Positions 15,718 through 22,795 of a stretch of 33,710 nt of DNA are shown piece after piece; positions within the stretch are counted from its first letter, which is position 1, and the number at the start of each line of letters is the position of its first letter. Source of the stretch: Zoogloea sp. (GTDB lineage: Bacteria > Pseudomonadota > Gammaproteobacteria > Burkholderiales > Rhodocyclaceae); the NCBI GenBank assembly GCA_016789125.1, contig JAEUNU010000039.1, forward strand, positions 1-33,710, written 5' to 3'. A model generated the notes under the pieces. That model was given only the letters and a program-made list of their open reading frames with translations, was not told where the DNA came from and did not search any database. A program made the translations under genes and the position numbers.

Positions 15718-16247
15718 AACGCATTGCCGCCTTCCTTACCGCGCTCTTCGGCCTTTTCGGGCTGGGGGGCTGCTCGACGGTCGAGATCGACAAGTACCGC
15801 GGCCAGACCCCGGCCCTCGACCTGCGCGAATACTTCAATGGCACGCTGGATGCCCACGGCGTCTTCCAGGACCGCTCCGGCGAGGTGGTCAAGCGCTTCA
15901 AGGTGGTGATCGACGCGAGCTGGAAGGGCGACACCGGCACCCTCGACGAGCGCTTCACCTACGCCGACGGCTCCACCCAGCGCCGGGTGTGGACCATCAC
16001 CCACCTGGGCGACGGGCGCTATAGCGGCCGCGCCGACGACGTGGTGGGCGAGGCCCGCGGCGAGGCGGCCGGCAACGCGCTGCGCTGGCGCTACGTGCTG
16101 GCCCTGCCCGTCGACGGCAAGGTGTACCACGTGGATTTCGACGACTGGATGTTCCTGATGGACGACAAGGTGATGCTCAACCGCTCGGCGATGAGCAAGT
16201 GGGGCTTCCACCTGGGCGACGTCACCCTGTCGTTCCACAAGCGGTGA
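15714..16247 (+). CDS. DUF3833 lipoprotein
   Basis: A 177-residue lipoprotein. The signal MKRIAAFLTALFGLFGLGGC has a lipobox (LGGC) with lipidation expected on Cys20. The mature part matches DUF3833: LREYFNGTLDAHGVFQDRSGEVVKRF near the start, then TLDERFTYADGSTQRRVW, GEARGEAAGNALRWRYVL and FDDWMFLMDDKVMLNRSAMSKWGFHLGDVTLSF. The function is unknown, but the family keeps company with CFA-like and SDR genes. It probably sits on the periplasmic face of a membrane and contacts lipid. Its start overlaps the MFS stop (ATGA) and its stop overlaps the SDR start (TGATG). Confidence 0.87.
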   Translation: MKRIAAFLTALFGLFGLGGCSTVEIDKYRGQTPALDLREYFNGTLDAHGVFQDRSGEVVKRFKVVIDASWKGDTGTLDERFTYADGSTQRRVWTITHLGDGRYSGRADDVVGEARGEAAGNALRWRYVLALPVDGKVYHVDFDDWMFLMDDKVMLNRSAMSKWGFHLGDVTLSFHKR

Positions 16248-17035
16248 TGGGCTTCCTTGCCCCCCTCAATCGGCCCATCCGCAACTGGGATGGCCAGCGG
16301 GTGTGGATCGTCGGCGCCTCCAGCGGCATCGGCGCGGCCCTGGCCCGGGCGCTGGCCGGCCGGGGCGCGTGGGTGGCGCTGTCGGCGCGGCGCCGGGATG
16401 CCCTCGAGGAAGTTGCCGCAAGCTGCGGCGGCGAAGCCCTGGTCGAGCCGATGGACGTCACCTGCCCCGCCGATTTCGAGCGGGTGCGCGACCGCCTGCT
16501 GGCCGCCTGGGGCCGGCTCGATCTGGTGGTCTTCAACGCCGGCACCTATCGCCCCCTGCGCGCCGACCAGATCACCCCGGCGTCGATCCGCGAAACCCTC
16601 CACACCAACCTCATCGGCATGATGGACGGGGTGGCCGCGGTCGTGCCACTGTTCACCCGGCAGGGCCGTGGCGGGGTGGCGCTGGTGGGCAGCGTGGCCG
16701 GCTACGGCGGGCTGCCGAAGGCCACCGTGTATGGGCCGGGCAAGGCAGCACTGATCAACTTTGCCGAAACCCTGTATCTCGACCTGGCGCCGGCGGGCGT
16801 GTCGGTGTTTCTGGTGAACCCGGGCTTCGTGGCCACTCCGCTGACCGCGCAGAACGACTTCACGATGCCGGCCCTGATGACGCCCGAGGCCGCCGCCAAG
16901 GCGATGCTGGCCGGTTTTGCCCGGGGGGATTTCGAGATCCACTTCCCCCGCCGTTTCACCCTGGTGCTGAAGCTGCTGCGCCTCTTGCCGCGGCGGCTTT
17001 ATTTTGCCCTGATCCACCGGCTCACCGGCCTGTAG
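16247..17035 (+). CDS. Short-chain dehydrogenase/reductase
   Basis: A 262-residue classical SDR. The cofactor motif is VGASSGIGAALA (residues ~22-33) and NAG appears in VVFNAGTYRP. The catalytic Ser lies in LVGSVAGYGG, and the Tyr-x3-Lys motif is YGPGK. The GARRR-like basic residue after strand 2 (ALSARRRDAL) suggests NADP(H). The C-terminal 60 residues carry a basic amphipathic helix (RRFTLVLKLLRLLPRRLYFALIHRL), so it may lie on the inner membrane surface and act on a lipid. The substrate is unknown; an acyl-chain keto or hydroxy intermediate is plausible from the operon. The ATG overlaps the DUF3833 stop (TGATG); 50 bases separate it from the next gene. Confidence 0.88.
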   Translation: MGFLAPLNRPIRNWDGQRVWIVGASSGIGAALARALAGRGAWVALSARRRDALEEVAASCGGEALVEPMDVTCPADFERVRDRLLAAWGRLDLVVFNAGTYRPLRADQITPASIRETLHTNLIGMMDGVAAVVPLFTRQGRGGVALVGSVAGYGGLPKATVYGPGKAALINFAETLYLDLAPAGVSVFLVNPGFVATPLTAQNDFTMPALMTPEAAAKAMLAGFARGDFEIHFPRRFTLVLKLLRLLPRRLYFALIHRLTGL

Positions 17036-17050
17036 GGGTCCGTGGGGCGT

Positions 17051-17086
17051 ATGTCGGAAGCGCGAGCGGCTTCCGGGGGAATCTGA
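17051..17086 (+). other. Possible 11-codon leader ORF and hairpin before the SnoaL-like gene
   Basis: ATG at 17051 opens an 11-codon frame (MSEARAASGGI) whose TGA overlaps the next ATG at 17086 as TGATG. The same bases contain a hairpin, GGAAGC-7-GCTTCC. This could couple translation of the last gene to the operon or be chance. Confidence 0.25.
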
Positions 17087-17553
17087 TGGAACTCATGAAA
17101 CTGCAGTCCGAACACCCCACCGGCAACTGCCGGGCGGCGCTTGCCGGCATCGTGCGCTTTTACGAAACCCTGGCCCCGGACAGCCTCGACCAGCTGGCCG
17201 GACTTTACGCTGCCGATGCCCGCTTCAAGGACCCGTTCAACGACGTGGTGGGCATTGCCGCCATCGCAGGCATCTTCCGGCACATGTTCGACACCGTCGA
17301 TTCACCCCGCTTCGAGGTCACCACCCGCCTCCTCAACGGCCGCGAGGCCATGCTCGGCTGGGACTTCCACCTCCGCCTGCGCGGCCGCCCGGTGGTGGTC
17401 CGCGGCGTCACCCACCTTTGCTTCGACACCGACGGCCTGGTGTGCCTGCACCGCGACTACTGGGACCCGGCCGAGGAGCTTTACGAGCGCCTGCCCATCA
17501 TCGGTGCGCTGATGCGCTGGCTGAAGAAGCGGCTAGCGAGCCCGGGTGCTTGA
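17086..17553 (+). CDS. SnoaL/NTF2-like protein
   Basis: A 155-residue small alpha+beta protein. The pattern IVRFYETLAPDSLDQLAGLYAADARFKDPFNDVVG, then FRHMFDTVDSPRFEVTTRLLNGREAMLGWDFHL and VTHLCFDTDGLVCLHRDYWDPAEELYERLPIIG, fits the SnoaL-like/NTF2 fold with a hydrophobic ligand pocket. This type commonly ends FAD/DUF1365/CFA/DUF3833/SDR operons. The enzymatic role is unknown; it may bind or isomerise a lipid product. The ATG at 17086 is preceded by GGGGGA; Met4 (17095) is an alternative start. It is the last recognisable gene of the rightward light operon. Confidence 0.8.
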   Translation: MELMKLQSEHPTGNCRAALAGIVRFYETLAPDSLDQLAGLYAADARFKDPFNDVVGIAAIAGIFRHMFDTVDSPRFEVTTRLLNGREAMLGWDFHLRLRGRPVVVRGVTHLCFDTDGLVCLHRDYWDPAEELYERLPIIGALMRWLKKRLASPGA

Positions 17554-17554
17554 A

Positions 17555-17585
17555 GTAGGTCGTGGTTAGCGCAGCGTAACCCGAC
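17555..17585. repeat. Dispersed-repeat-like hairpin after the rightward light operon
   Basis: The sequence includes GGTTAGCGCAGCGTAACC, an imperfect dyad followed by CGACA, of a kind I recall as scattered in proteobacterial intergenic regions. It starts just after the last stop and could act as a 3' end or terminator. Copy number elsewhere cannot be seen here. Confidence 0.4.
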
Positions 17586-17588
17586 ACC

Positions 17589-18092
17589 CCCTGCACCACC
17601 GTCGACGATAGTTTTTTCCTTGTCTGCAAGCGTGCAGATTCGATTGCAAGCTATAACAACGGTGTTGTGATGCGTGACAACACGTTTGTTATAGCTGTTT
17701 ACCGCATCTGCATGCCTGACAACACGGTTGCAAACTATAACAACGCTGTTGTGATGCCTGACAACACCGTTGTTATAGCTATTTCCCTTATCTACAAGCC
17801 CGACAACACGGTTGCAAGCTATCGCAATCGTGTTGTCAGGCGTGCAGATCGAGTTGTGAGCCATCACAACAGCCTTGCGCGGCGTGCATGAAGGAAGTGC
17901 GGGCCTCACAGCAGCATTGGCACGCATCACGGAAGGATGTGCGGCCGTCACCAAGGCATGTACACCCGCCCTCTAAGGATGGGCACGCGTCACAGAAGCG
18001 CATGCAGCCAAGCAGCAGAGCCTGCGGTGCGGTCACCGCGTCCGTGGACATGCCTCAAGCCGTCGACACCCCTGCATGGACGCCTGCGCATG
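17589..18092. repeat. Degenerate 21-bp tandem array with 84-bp higher-order period and dyads
   Basis: This 500-base stretch between two convergent operons divides into consecutive 21-base units with no insertion or deletion (phase 17610 + 21n, at least 22 units). Many units begin C-x-T-C/G-A-C-A. The left half (to about 17880) is AT-rich and shows an 84-base super-period: units at 17652 and 17736 match 20 of 21, 17715 and 17799 match 19 of 21, 17673 and 17757 match 18 of 21. Neighbouring units are reverse complements, giving two 42-base dyads (17652-17693 and 17736-17777) with 17-base arms matching 15 and 16 of 17. The right half is GC-rich and keeps only the phase. Because 21 is a multiple of 3, long frames stay open on both strands (repeating 7- or 14-residue peptides), but none has a convincing start. 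Confidence 0.8.
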
Positions 18093-18105
18093 GCGCCTCC
18101 CCACG

Positions 18106-19638
18106 CTACAGGCTGTCGAGCCGTTCGCGCAGCCCGGCGGCCTGGGTGCGCAGGGCGTCGAGGGTGCTGCCTTCCATCTTGTCCAGCTGACGATACACCA
18201 TGCCGAGGCGGTGGTTGTTGCCGAGACGCTCGCGCTGGCGGTCGAAGAAATCCCAGTACAGCGCGTTGAAGGGGCAGGCGTGGCTGCCGCTGCGGGCTTT
18301 CCTGTCGTAGTGGCAGCCCTTGCAGTAGTCGCCCATGCGGTCGAGGTAGGCGGCGCTCGACACGTAGGGTTTGGTGGCCAGCAGGCCGCCGTCGGCAAAC
18401 TGGCTCATGCCCACGGTGTTGGGCAGCTCGACCCACTCGAAGGCGTCGATGTAGATGCCGAGATACCAGCGGTGCACCTCGGCCGGATCGAGGCCGGCGA
18501 GGAGCGCGAAGTTGCCGATCACCATCAGGCGCTGGATGTGGTGGGCGTAGGCGTGCTCCAGAGACTGGCCGATGGATTCGGCGAGGCAGCGCATTTTCGT
18601 TTTGCCGGTCCAGAACCAGGCCGGCAGCGGGCGGGTGTGGCCCAGCGCGTTGGCCTCGGCGTAGCCGGGCATGCGGGCCCAGTAGATGCCGCGCACGTAT
18701 TCGCGCCAGCCGAGGATCTGGCGGATGAAGCCTTCGGCGGCGGCCAGCGGCACCTGGCCAGCGCGCCAGGCGGCCTCGGTGCGGGCCACCACCTCGCGCG
18801 GCCCGAGCATCTTGGTGTTGAGGGCAAACGACAGCAGCGAGTGGAACAGCCGCCAGCCGCGGGTCGTCATGGCGTCCTGGTAGTCACCGAAGTGCGGCAG
18901 GGCCTCGGCCACGAAGGCGTCGAACTGGGCCAGGGCCTCGGCGCGGTTGAGGGGCCAGGGCAGCGCGTCGGCCTGGGGCTTGCCGAAGCTCTCCACGCCG
19001 GCCGCCACAATGCTTTGCCACAGGGCGCGGTGGTCGTGGCGGGGCCGTGGGTCGCGGGGCTCGGGCGGGGTGCCGGGCCAGGGCTTGCGGTTGTCGTGGT
19101 CGAAGTTCCACTGGCCGCCCACCGGCTTGTCGCCGTCCATCAGCACGCCGTGGCGGCGGCGCATGGCGCGGTAGAAATGCTCCATCAGCCACTGCTTGCG
19201 GCCCTCGAAGAGCTCGGCGGCCTCGCTGCGGGTGGTGAGGAAGTGCTCGCTGTCCACCATCCGGGACGGGATCGACAGCCCGCGGGCGTAGTCGGCGAGC
19301 TGGGCATCCAGGCGCCATTCGTCGGGCTGCTGGTACTCGAAGGCGCCGGCGCCGTGGGCGGCGATGAGGGCGTCCAGGTTGGCGGGCAGCGTCTGGCGGT
19401 TGGAGGGGTTGTCGATGGCCACGTAGTGCACCCGGTGGCCGGCCTCCCGCAGCGCGCGGGCGAAGTCGCGCATGGCGGCGAAGATGGCGAGGATCTTCTG
19501 GGCGTGGTGGAGCACATAGTCGGTCTCTTGGCGCATCTCGATCATCACGTGGATGACGTCGCTCCGGGGCGTGGCGAACCCGCTGTGCAGTGGGTTCAGC
19601 TGGTCGCCGAGGATGAGGCGGAGGGTCGGGGCGCTCAT
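18106..19638 (-). CDS. Iron-sulfur bacterial cryptochrome/(6-4) photolyase (CryB/PhrB type)
   Basis: A 510-residue member of the photolyase-related family with an iron-sulfur cluster. It starts LRLILGDQLNPLHSG, typical of the family. The four cluster cysteines are C351 (KTKMRCLAES), C439 and C442 (YCKGCHY) and C455 (HACPFNALYWDF), nearly the same numbering I recall for Agrobacterium PhrB (350, 438, 441, 454). The FAD-region signature HHIQRLMVIGNFALLAGLDP and the following WYLGIYIDAFEWVELPNTVGMSQFADGG are intact. Proteins of this class repair (6-4) photoproducts or act as blue-light receptors. The ATG at 19638 overlaps the stop of the Cry-DASH gene (ATGA). This is the last gene of the leftward photorepair group. 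Confidence 0.9.
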   Translation of the reverse strand: MSAPTLRLILGDQLNPLHSGFATPRSDVIHVMIEMRQETDYVLHHAQKILAIFAAMRDFARALREAGHRVHYVAIDNPSNRQTLPANLDALIAAHGAGAFEYQQPDEWRLDAQLADYARGLSIPSRMVDSEHFLTTRSEAAELFEGRKQWLMEHFYRAMRRRHGVLMDGDKPVGGQWNFDHDNRKPWPGTPPEPRDPRPRHDHRALWQSIVAAGVESFGKPQADALPWPLNRAEALAQFDAFVAEALPHFGDYQDAMTTRGWRLFHSLLSFALNTKMLGPREVVARTEAAWRAGQVPLAAAEGFIRQILGWREYVRGIYWARMPGYAEANALGHTRPLPAWFWTGKTKMRCLAESIGQSLEHAYAHHIQRLMVIGNFALLAGLDPAEVHRWYLGIYIDAFEWVELPNTVGMSQFADGGLLATKPYVSSAAYLDRMGDYCKGCHYDRKARSGSHACPFNALYWDFFDRQRERLGNNHRLGMVYRQLDKMEGSTLDALRTQAAGLRERLDSL

Positions 19639-20912
19639 GGCTGGCTCCACATCTTGCGGAAGCTGCCGTCGGGGTCGTGCTCGCGGGCCTGCTTGGCCGG
19701 GTCGAAGCGGCGCCCGCCGCGGGGGTCGGTGCCGCGGCCGGCGATGTAGAGCCAGTTGCCCTGGTTGCTGTACACGTCGTAGTCGATGAGCTGGGCCTCG
19801 AACCACGCGGCGCCGGCCCGCCAGTCGCAGCCGAGGTCGTGGATGAGATAGCTGGCCGCGAGCTGGCGCAGGCGGTTCGACATGAAGCCGGTGGCGGCGA
19901 GCTCGCGCATGGCGGCATCCACCAGCGCCTCGCCGGTCTCGCCGCGGCACCAGCGTTGGAAGGCGGCGGGGTCGTGCCCCGGCACGGGCTGCTTGCCGAG
20001 CCCGGCGGCGCGGTAGAGGCGGCGGCCGTGCTTGAGGTGCAGGAAGCGGAAGTAATCCCGCCATAGCAGCTCGAACCACAGCCAGTAGCTGCCGTCGCTG
20101 GCGCCCTGCTCGGCCTCGAAGGCCTTGAGCCGGGCGTAGGCGGTGCGCGCCGACAGCGCCCCGCTGGCCAGCCAGGGCGAGAACTTGCTGGAGAAACAGA
20201 CACCCGTGAGGCCGTTGCGGGTGGCCTTGTAGCGGTGGGGGCGCTCGCTGGCGAAGTAGCTGTCGAGGTGGGCCAGCGCCGCGGCCTCGCCGCCGTGGAA
20301 GGCGGGCCGGGTGTAGGGGAAGGAGGCGCGGGCGTCCACCTCGAAATCGTCGGCGGCTTCGGCGGGCGTCGGCGCCACGCCCGCCGGCCAGCCGGGGAGG
20401 CGCGGCACGGGCAGCGGAGCGGGCGGCACGATGTCGGCCCTTTCTATGGCCTGGCGGAAGGCGGTGAACACGTCGGGCAGGCGGACGGCGGTAAAGGGCA
20501 GCGCGGCGGGGTCGAGAAGGCTGGATTGCCAGACGCTCTCCACCGGGATGTCTCCACAGTGCAGTGCGGCGAGCTCGGCTTCTTCCTCGGGCGCCGCGAT
20601 GGCCTCGCAGCTGATACCGGAGGCGCCAACCTGTGCGGCCAGGGCCGGCAGGCAGTGCGCCGGCTCGCCGTGGATCTCGAGCAGGCCGCTGCCCTCCTCC
20701 ACCAGGTGGGCGTGGAGGGCATCCAGCGCGGCCCGCAGGAAGCGCCGCCGATGGGCGCCGCGGCGGGGGAAGCCCCAGGGCGTGGCAGTGTCGGCCGAGG
20801 GCGCGTGGACATACACCGGCAACACCCGGTCGGCCTGCCGGGTGGCGTGGCTGAGGGCGGGGTTGTCGGCGAGGCGCAGGTCGTTGCGGAACCAGTGGAT
20901 CAGGGTGGTCAT
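19635..20912 (-). CDS. Cryptochrome DASH / photolyase
   Basis: A 425-residue Cry-DASH-type flavoprotein. The antenna-domain start IHWFRNDLRLADNPAL is canonical. The FAD domain carries RYKATRNGLTGVCFSSKFSPWLASGALSARTAY, YWLWFELLWRDYFRFLHLKHGRRLY, GETGEALVDAAMRELAATGFMSNRLRQLAASYLIHDL, DWRAGAAWFEAQLIDYDVYSNQGNWLYIAGRGTDPR and the C-terminal FDPAKQAREHDPDG. Cry-DASH proteins repair cyclobutane dimers in single-stranded DNA and may signal. The length is typical. It lies downstream of the REPIN-like element, 204 bases after the DUF2256 stop, so it may be read from the same transcript or from a local promoter I could not identify. Its stop overlaps the next start. Confidence 0.9.
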   Translation of the reverse strand: MTTLIHWFRNDLRLADNPALSHATRQADRVLPVYVHAPSADTATPWGFPRRGAHRRRFLRAALDALHAHLVEEGSGLLEIHGEPAHCLPALAAQVGASGISCEAIAAPEEEAELAALHCGDIPVESVWQSSLLDPAALPFTAVRLPDVFTAFRQAIERADIVPPAPLPVPRLPGWPAGVAPTPAEAADDFEVDARASFPYTRPAFHGGEAAALAHLDSYFASERPHRYKATRNGLTGVCFSSKFSPWLASGALSARTAYARLKAFEAEQGASDGSYWLWFELLWRDYFRFLHLKHGRRLYRAAGLGKQPVPGHDPAAFQRWCRGETGEALVDAAMRELAATGFMSNRLRQLAASYLIHDLGCDWRAGAAWFEAQLIDYDVYSNQGNWLYIAGRGTDPRGGRRFDPAKQAREHDPDGSFRKMWSQP

Positions 20913-20967
20913 GGGGCGGGGATGGTCAGGGTCATGGGTGGGGGCGCAGCGATCCGGTGATGCTCAT

Positions 20968-21054
20968 GTAGGTGCGAATTCAGTCGCACTCAGTCGGCAA
21001 GACCGGGGCAGATCCTTCAATCTGGCCTCCGCGTGCGAATGAATTCGCACCTAC
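20968..21054. repeat. REPIN-like inverted pair of 22-bp elements
   Basis: A 22-base element beginning GTAGGTGCGAATTCA (20968-20989) is repeated in reverse orientation at 21033-21054 with 21 of 22 matches, separated by 43 bases. Each element has its own GTGCGAATTC...GCAC dyad. This is the layout of REP/REPIN elements mobilised by RAYT transposases. It sits between DUF2256 and Cry-DASH, where it could affect mRNA decay. No RAYT gene is in the window. Confidence 0.7.
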
Positions 21055-21116
21055 AAAAGGCCAACGGCCGGGTGGGTAGGGGCTGCGGTGATGGCGCACC
21101 GACCTACCTTGCTGAG

Positions 21117-21251
21117 TCACCTAGCCGCGCGGCGGCAGCGTTCGGAGCAATACCTGACTTCGTCCCAGCACCGCTCCCACTTCTTGCGCCAGGCGAAGGG
21201 GCGGCCGCAGGCGGTGCAGATCTTGGTGGGCAGGTCGGATTTGCGGCGCAT
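21117..21251 (-). CDS. DUF2256 small zinc-ribbon-like protein
   Basis: A 44-residue protein, [19 protein letters not shown] continuing [25 protein letters not shown]. The four Cys in C-x2-C (ICTAC) and C-x3-C (YCSERC) pairs suggest a small zinc ribbon, and the whole matches the DUF2256 pattern. DUF2256 genes are usually found next to photolyase/cryptochrome genes, as here: the ATG is 5 bases after the stop of the upstream photolyase gene. The function is unknown; nucleic-acid binding or help to the photolyase is conceivable. Confidence 0.85.
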   Translation of the reverse strand: MRRKSDLPTKICTACGRPFAWRKKWERCWDEVRYCSERCRRAAR

Positions 21252-21256
21252 GGGCT

Positions 21257-22795
21257 TCAGAGGTCGAGGGCGAGCTGGGCGGCGGACGGGCGTTTGCCGC
21301 GCCGGGGGGCGTCCGGGCGGCGACGGGAGCCGTGCCGGGCGACGATGGCGGCCTTGGCGGCGCGCACGTCGGGCTGGGCACGCAGGGCGTGCACGCGGGC
21401 CTTGGCTTCACGGGTGGCGGTGTCGAGCTCGACCAGCGGCAGGGGGATGTCGACGCCCACCTGCACGCCGCAGCGGGCCTGGATGTCGGGCGGCATGCGC
21501 CAGGGCTCGAAGAGCCAGGCGTCGGGCACCCGGGCCATGGCCGGCAGCCAGCGGCGCACGAAGCGGCCCTTGGGGTCGTGGTCGCGGGCCTGCTTGATGG
21601 GGTTGTAGACGCGGGTGGTGTTGATGCCGGTGGTGCCGGCCTGCATCTGCATCTGGCTCCAGTGGATGCCGGGCTCGTAGTCGATGAAGGCGCGGGCCAG
21701 CCATTCGCCCACCGGGCGCCAGTGCAGCCACAGGGGGTAGCTGGCCACCGAGACCAGCATGGCGCGCATGCGGAAGTTGATCCAGCCGGTGTCGGCGAGC
21801 ATCGCCACGCAGGCATCCACCAGCGGCCAGCCGGTGCGGCCGCTGACGAGGGCTTCGAGGTGGGCCGGGTTCCAGCCCTCCTCAAGCGGCGCCGGGCGCA
21901 GGCCGTCGTAGCCCCGGTGGAGGTTGCGGAACTCGAGCTCGGGTTCGCTCTCGAGCTTCTGGATGAAGTGGCAGTGCCAGTGCAGGCGACTCATGAAGGC
22001 GGTCAGGCCCACCCGCCGGCGATCGGCTTCGGGGGGGAGGTCGGCCAGCTGCCGACGGGTGGCCTGAACCACTTCGCGCAGGCCGAGACAGCCCAGCGCA
22101 AGATAAGGAGACAGCCGCGAGCAGGCGCTGGGCGCCGACAGGGGCGACGAGATGCCGCCCCGGTACTGGCCGCTGCGTTCGTGCAGGAAGGCGTCGAGCA
22201 CCGCCAGCCCGGCGCTGCGCCCGCCCGGCTGGCGATGGGGCGGCTCGGCGGGCGGCAGCCCGAGGGCGTCGGCGGTGGGGGGCGGCGCGTCGGGCCAGGG
22301 CAGCGGGGCGAAGCTGATGGCTTGCGGTGGCGGCAGGCAGGGCTGGGCGACGAAGGCTTCCCAGCGCTTGTGCCAGGTGTCGCGGTCGGCGAGCCGGCGG
22401 ACCACCCCGAACTGGGGGAATTCCTGCCAGTGCACGCCCCGGCTGTGGCACCAGCGGCCCACCGCGATGTCGCGCTGGAAGCTCGGCCAGTTGCCGGTCT
22501 CCTCGTGGGAGTAAAGCGCGTCGAAGGGCTGGGCGCGGTGGAGACGCTCGAACACCTCGACGGCCTCGCCGGTGAGCACGTGGAGCCGCCCGCCCACCGC
22601 GCGCAACGCCCTGTAGAGGTCGCGCAGGCTCTCGAGCAGGAAGCCGTAGTGCTGGCGCGCGGCGTCGGGGGCAGCCCACAGGCTGGGCTCGACGATGTAG
22701 ATGCACAGCAGCGGCCCGCGCAGGGCGGCGCTGACGAGGGGCGCGTGGTCGTGGAGGCGGAGATCCCGCTTCAACCAGACGACGCCGAGGCTCAT
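21257..22795 (-). CDS. Photolyase/cryptochrome family FAD-binding protein
   Basis: A 512-residue photolyase-fold protein. The N-terminal antenna domain starts [16 protein letters not shown] and includes [10 protein letters not shown]. The FAD domain contains [71 protein letters not shown] and [34 protein letters not shown]. It differs clearly from the Cry-DASH and iron-sulfur proteins downstream and belongs to the group annotated as deoxyribodipyrimidine photolyase. The substrate lesion is not known to me. The basic tail ([19 protein letters not shown]) may contact DNA. The ATG overlaps the stop of the upstream FAD oxidoreductase (ATGA); DUF2256 follows after 5 bases. Confidence 0.87.
   Translation of the reverse strand: MSLGVVWLKRDLRLHDHAPLVSAALRGPLLCIYIVEPSLWAAPDAARQHYGFLLESLRDLYRALRAVGGRLHVLTGEAVEVFERLHRAQPFDALYSHEETGNWPSFQRDIAVGRWCHSRGVHWQEFPQFGVVRRLADRDTWHKRWEAFVAQPCLPPPQAISFAPLPWPDAPPPTADALGLPPAEPPHRQPGGRSAGLAVLDAFLHERSGQYRGGISSPLSAPSACSRLSPYLALGCLGLREVVQATRRQLADLPPEADRRRVGLTAFMSRLHWHCHFIQKLESEPELEFRNLHRGYDGLRPAPLEEGWNPAHLEALVSGRTGWPLVDACVAMLADTGWINFRMRAMLVSVASYPLWLHWRPVGEWLARAFIDYEPGIHWSQMQMQAGTTGINTTRVYNPIKQARDHDPKGRFVRRWLPAMARVPDAWLFEPWRMPPDIQARCGVQVGVDIPLPLVELDTATREAKARVHALRAQPDVRAAKAAIVARHGSRRRPDAPRRGKRPSAAQLALDL

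Noticed and set aside
17481..17954. A 157-codon minus-strand frame through the 21-bp array, with 14-residue repeats
   Set aside because: Open frames on both strands follow from a repeat unit divisible by three. No start with RBS and no signal or domain, so it is reported as a repeat, not a gene, though a repeat protein is not fully excluded.
17610..18071. CRISPR array
   Set aside because: Units are 21 bases with gradual divergence. There is no constant repeat with unrelated spacers and no cas gene.
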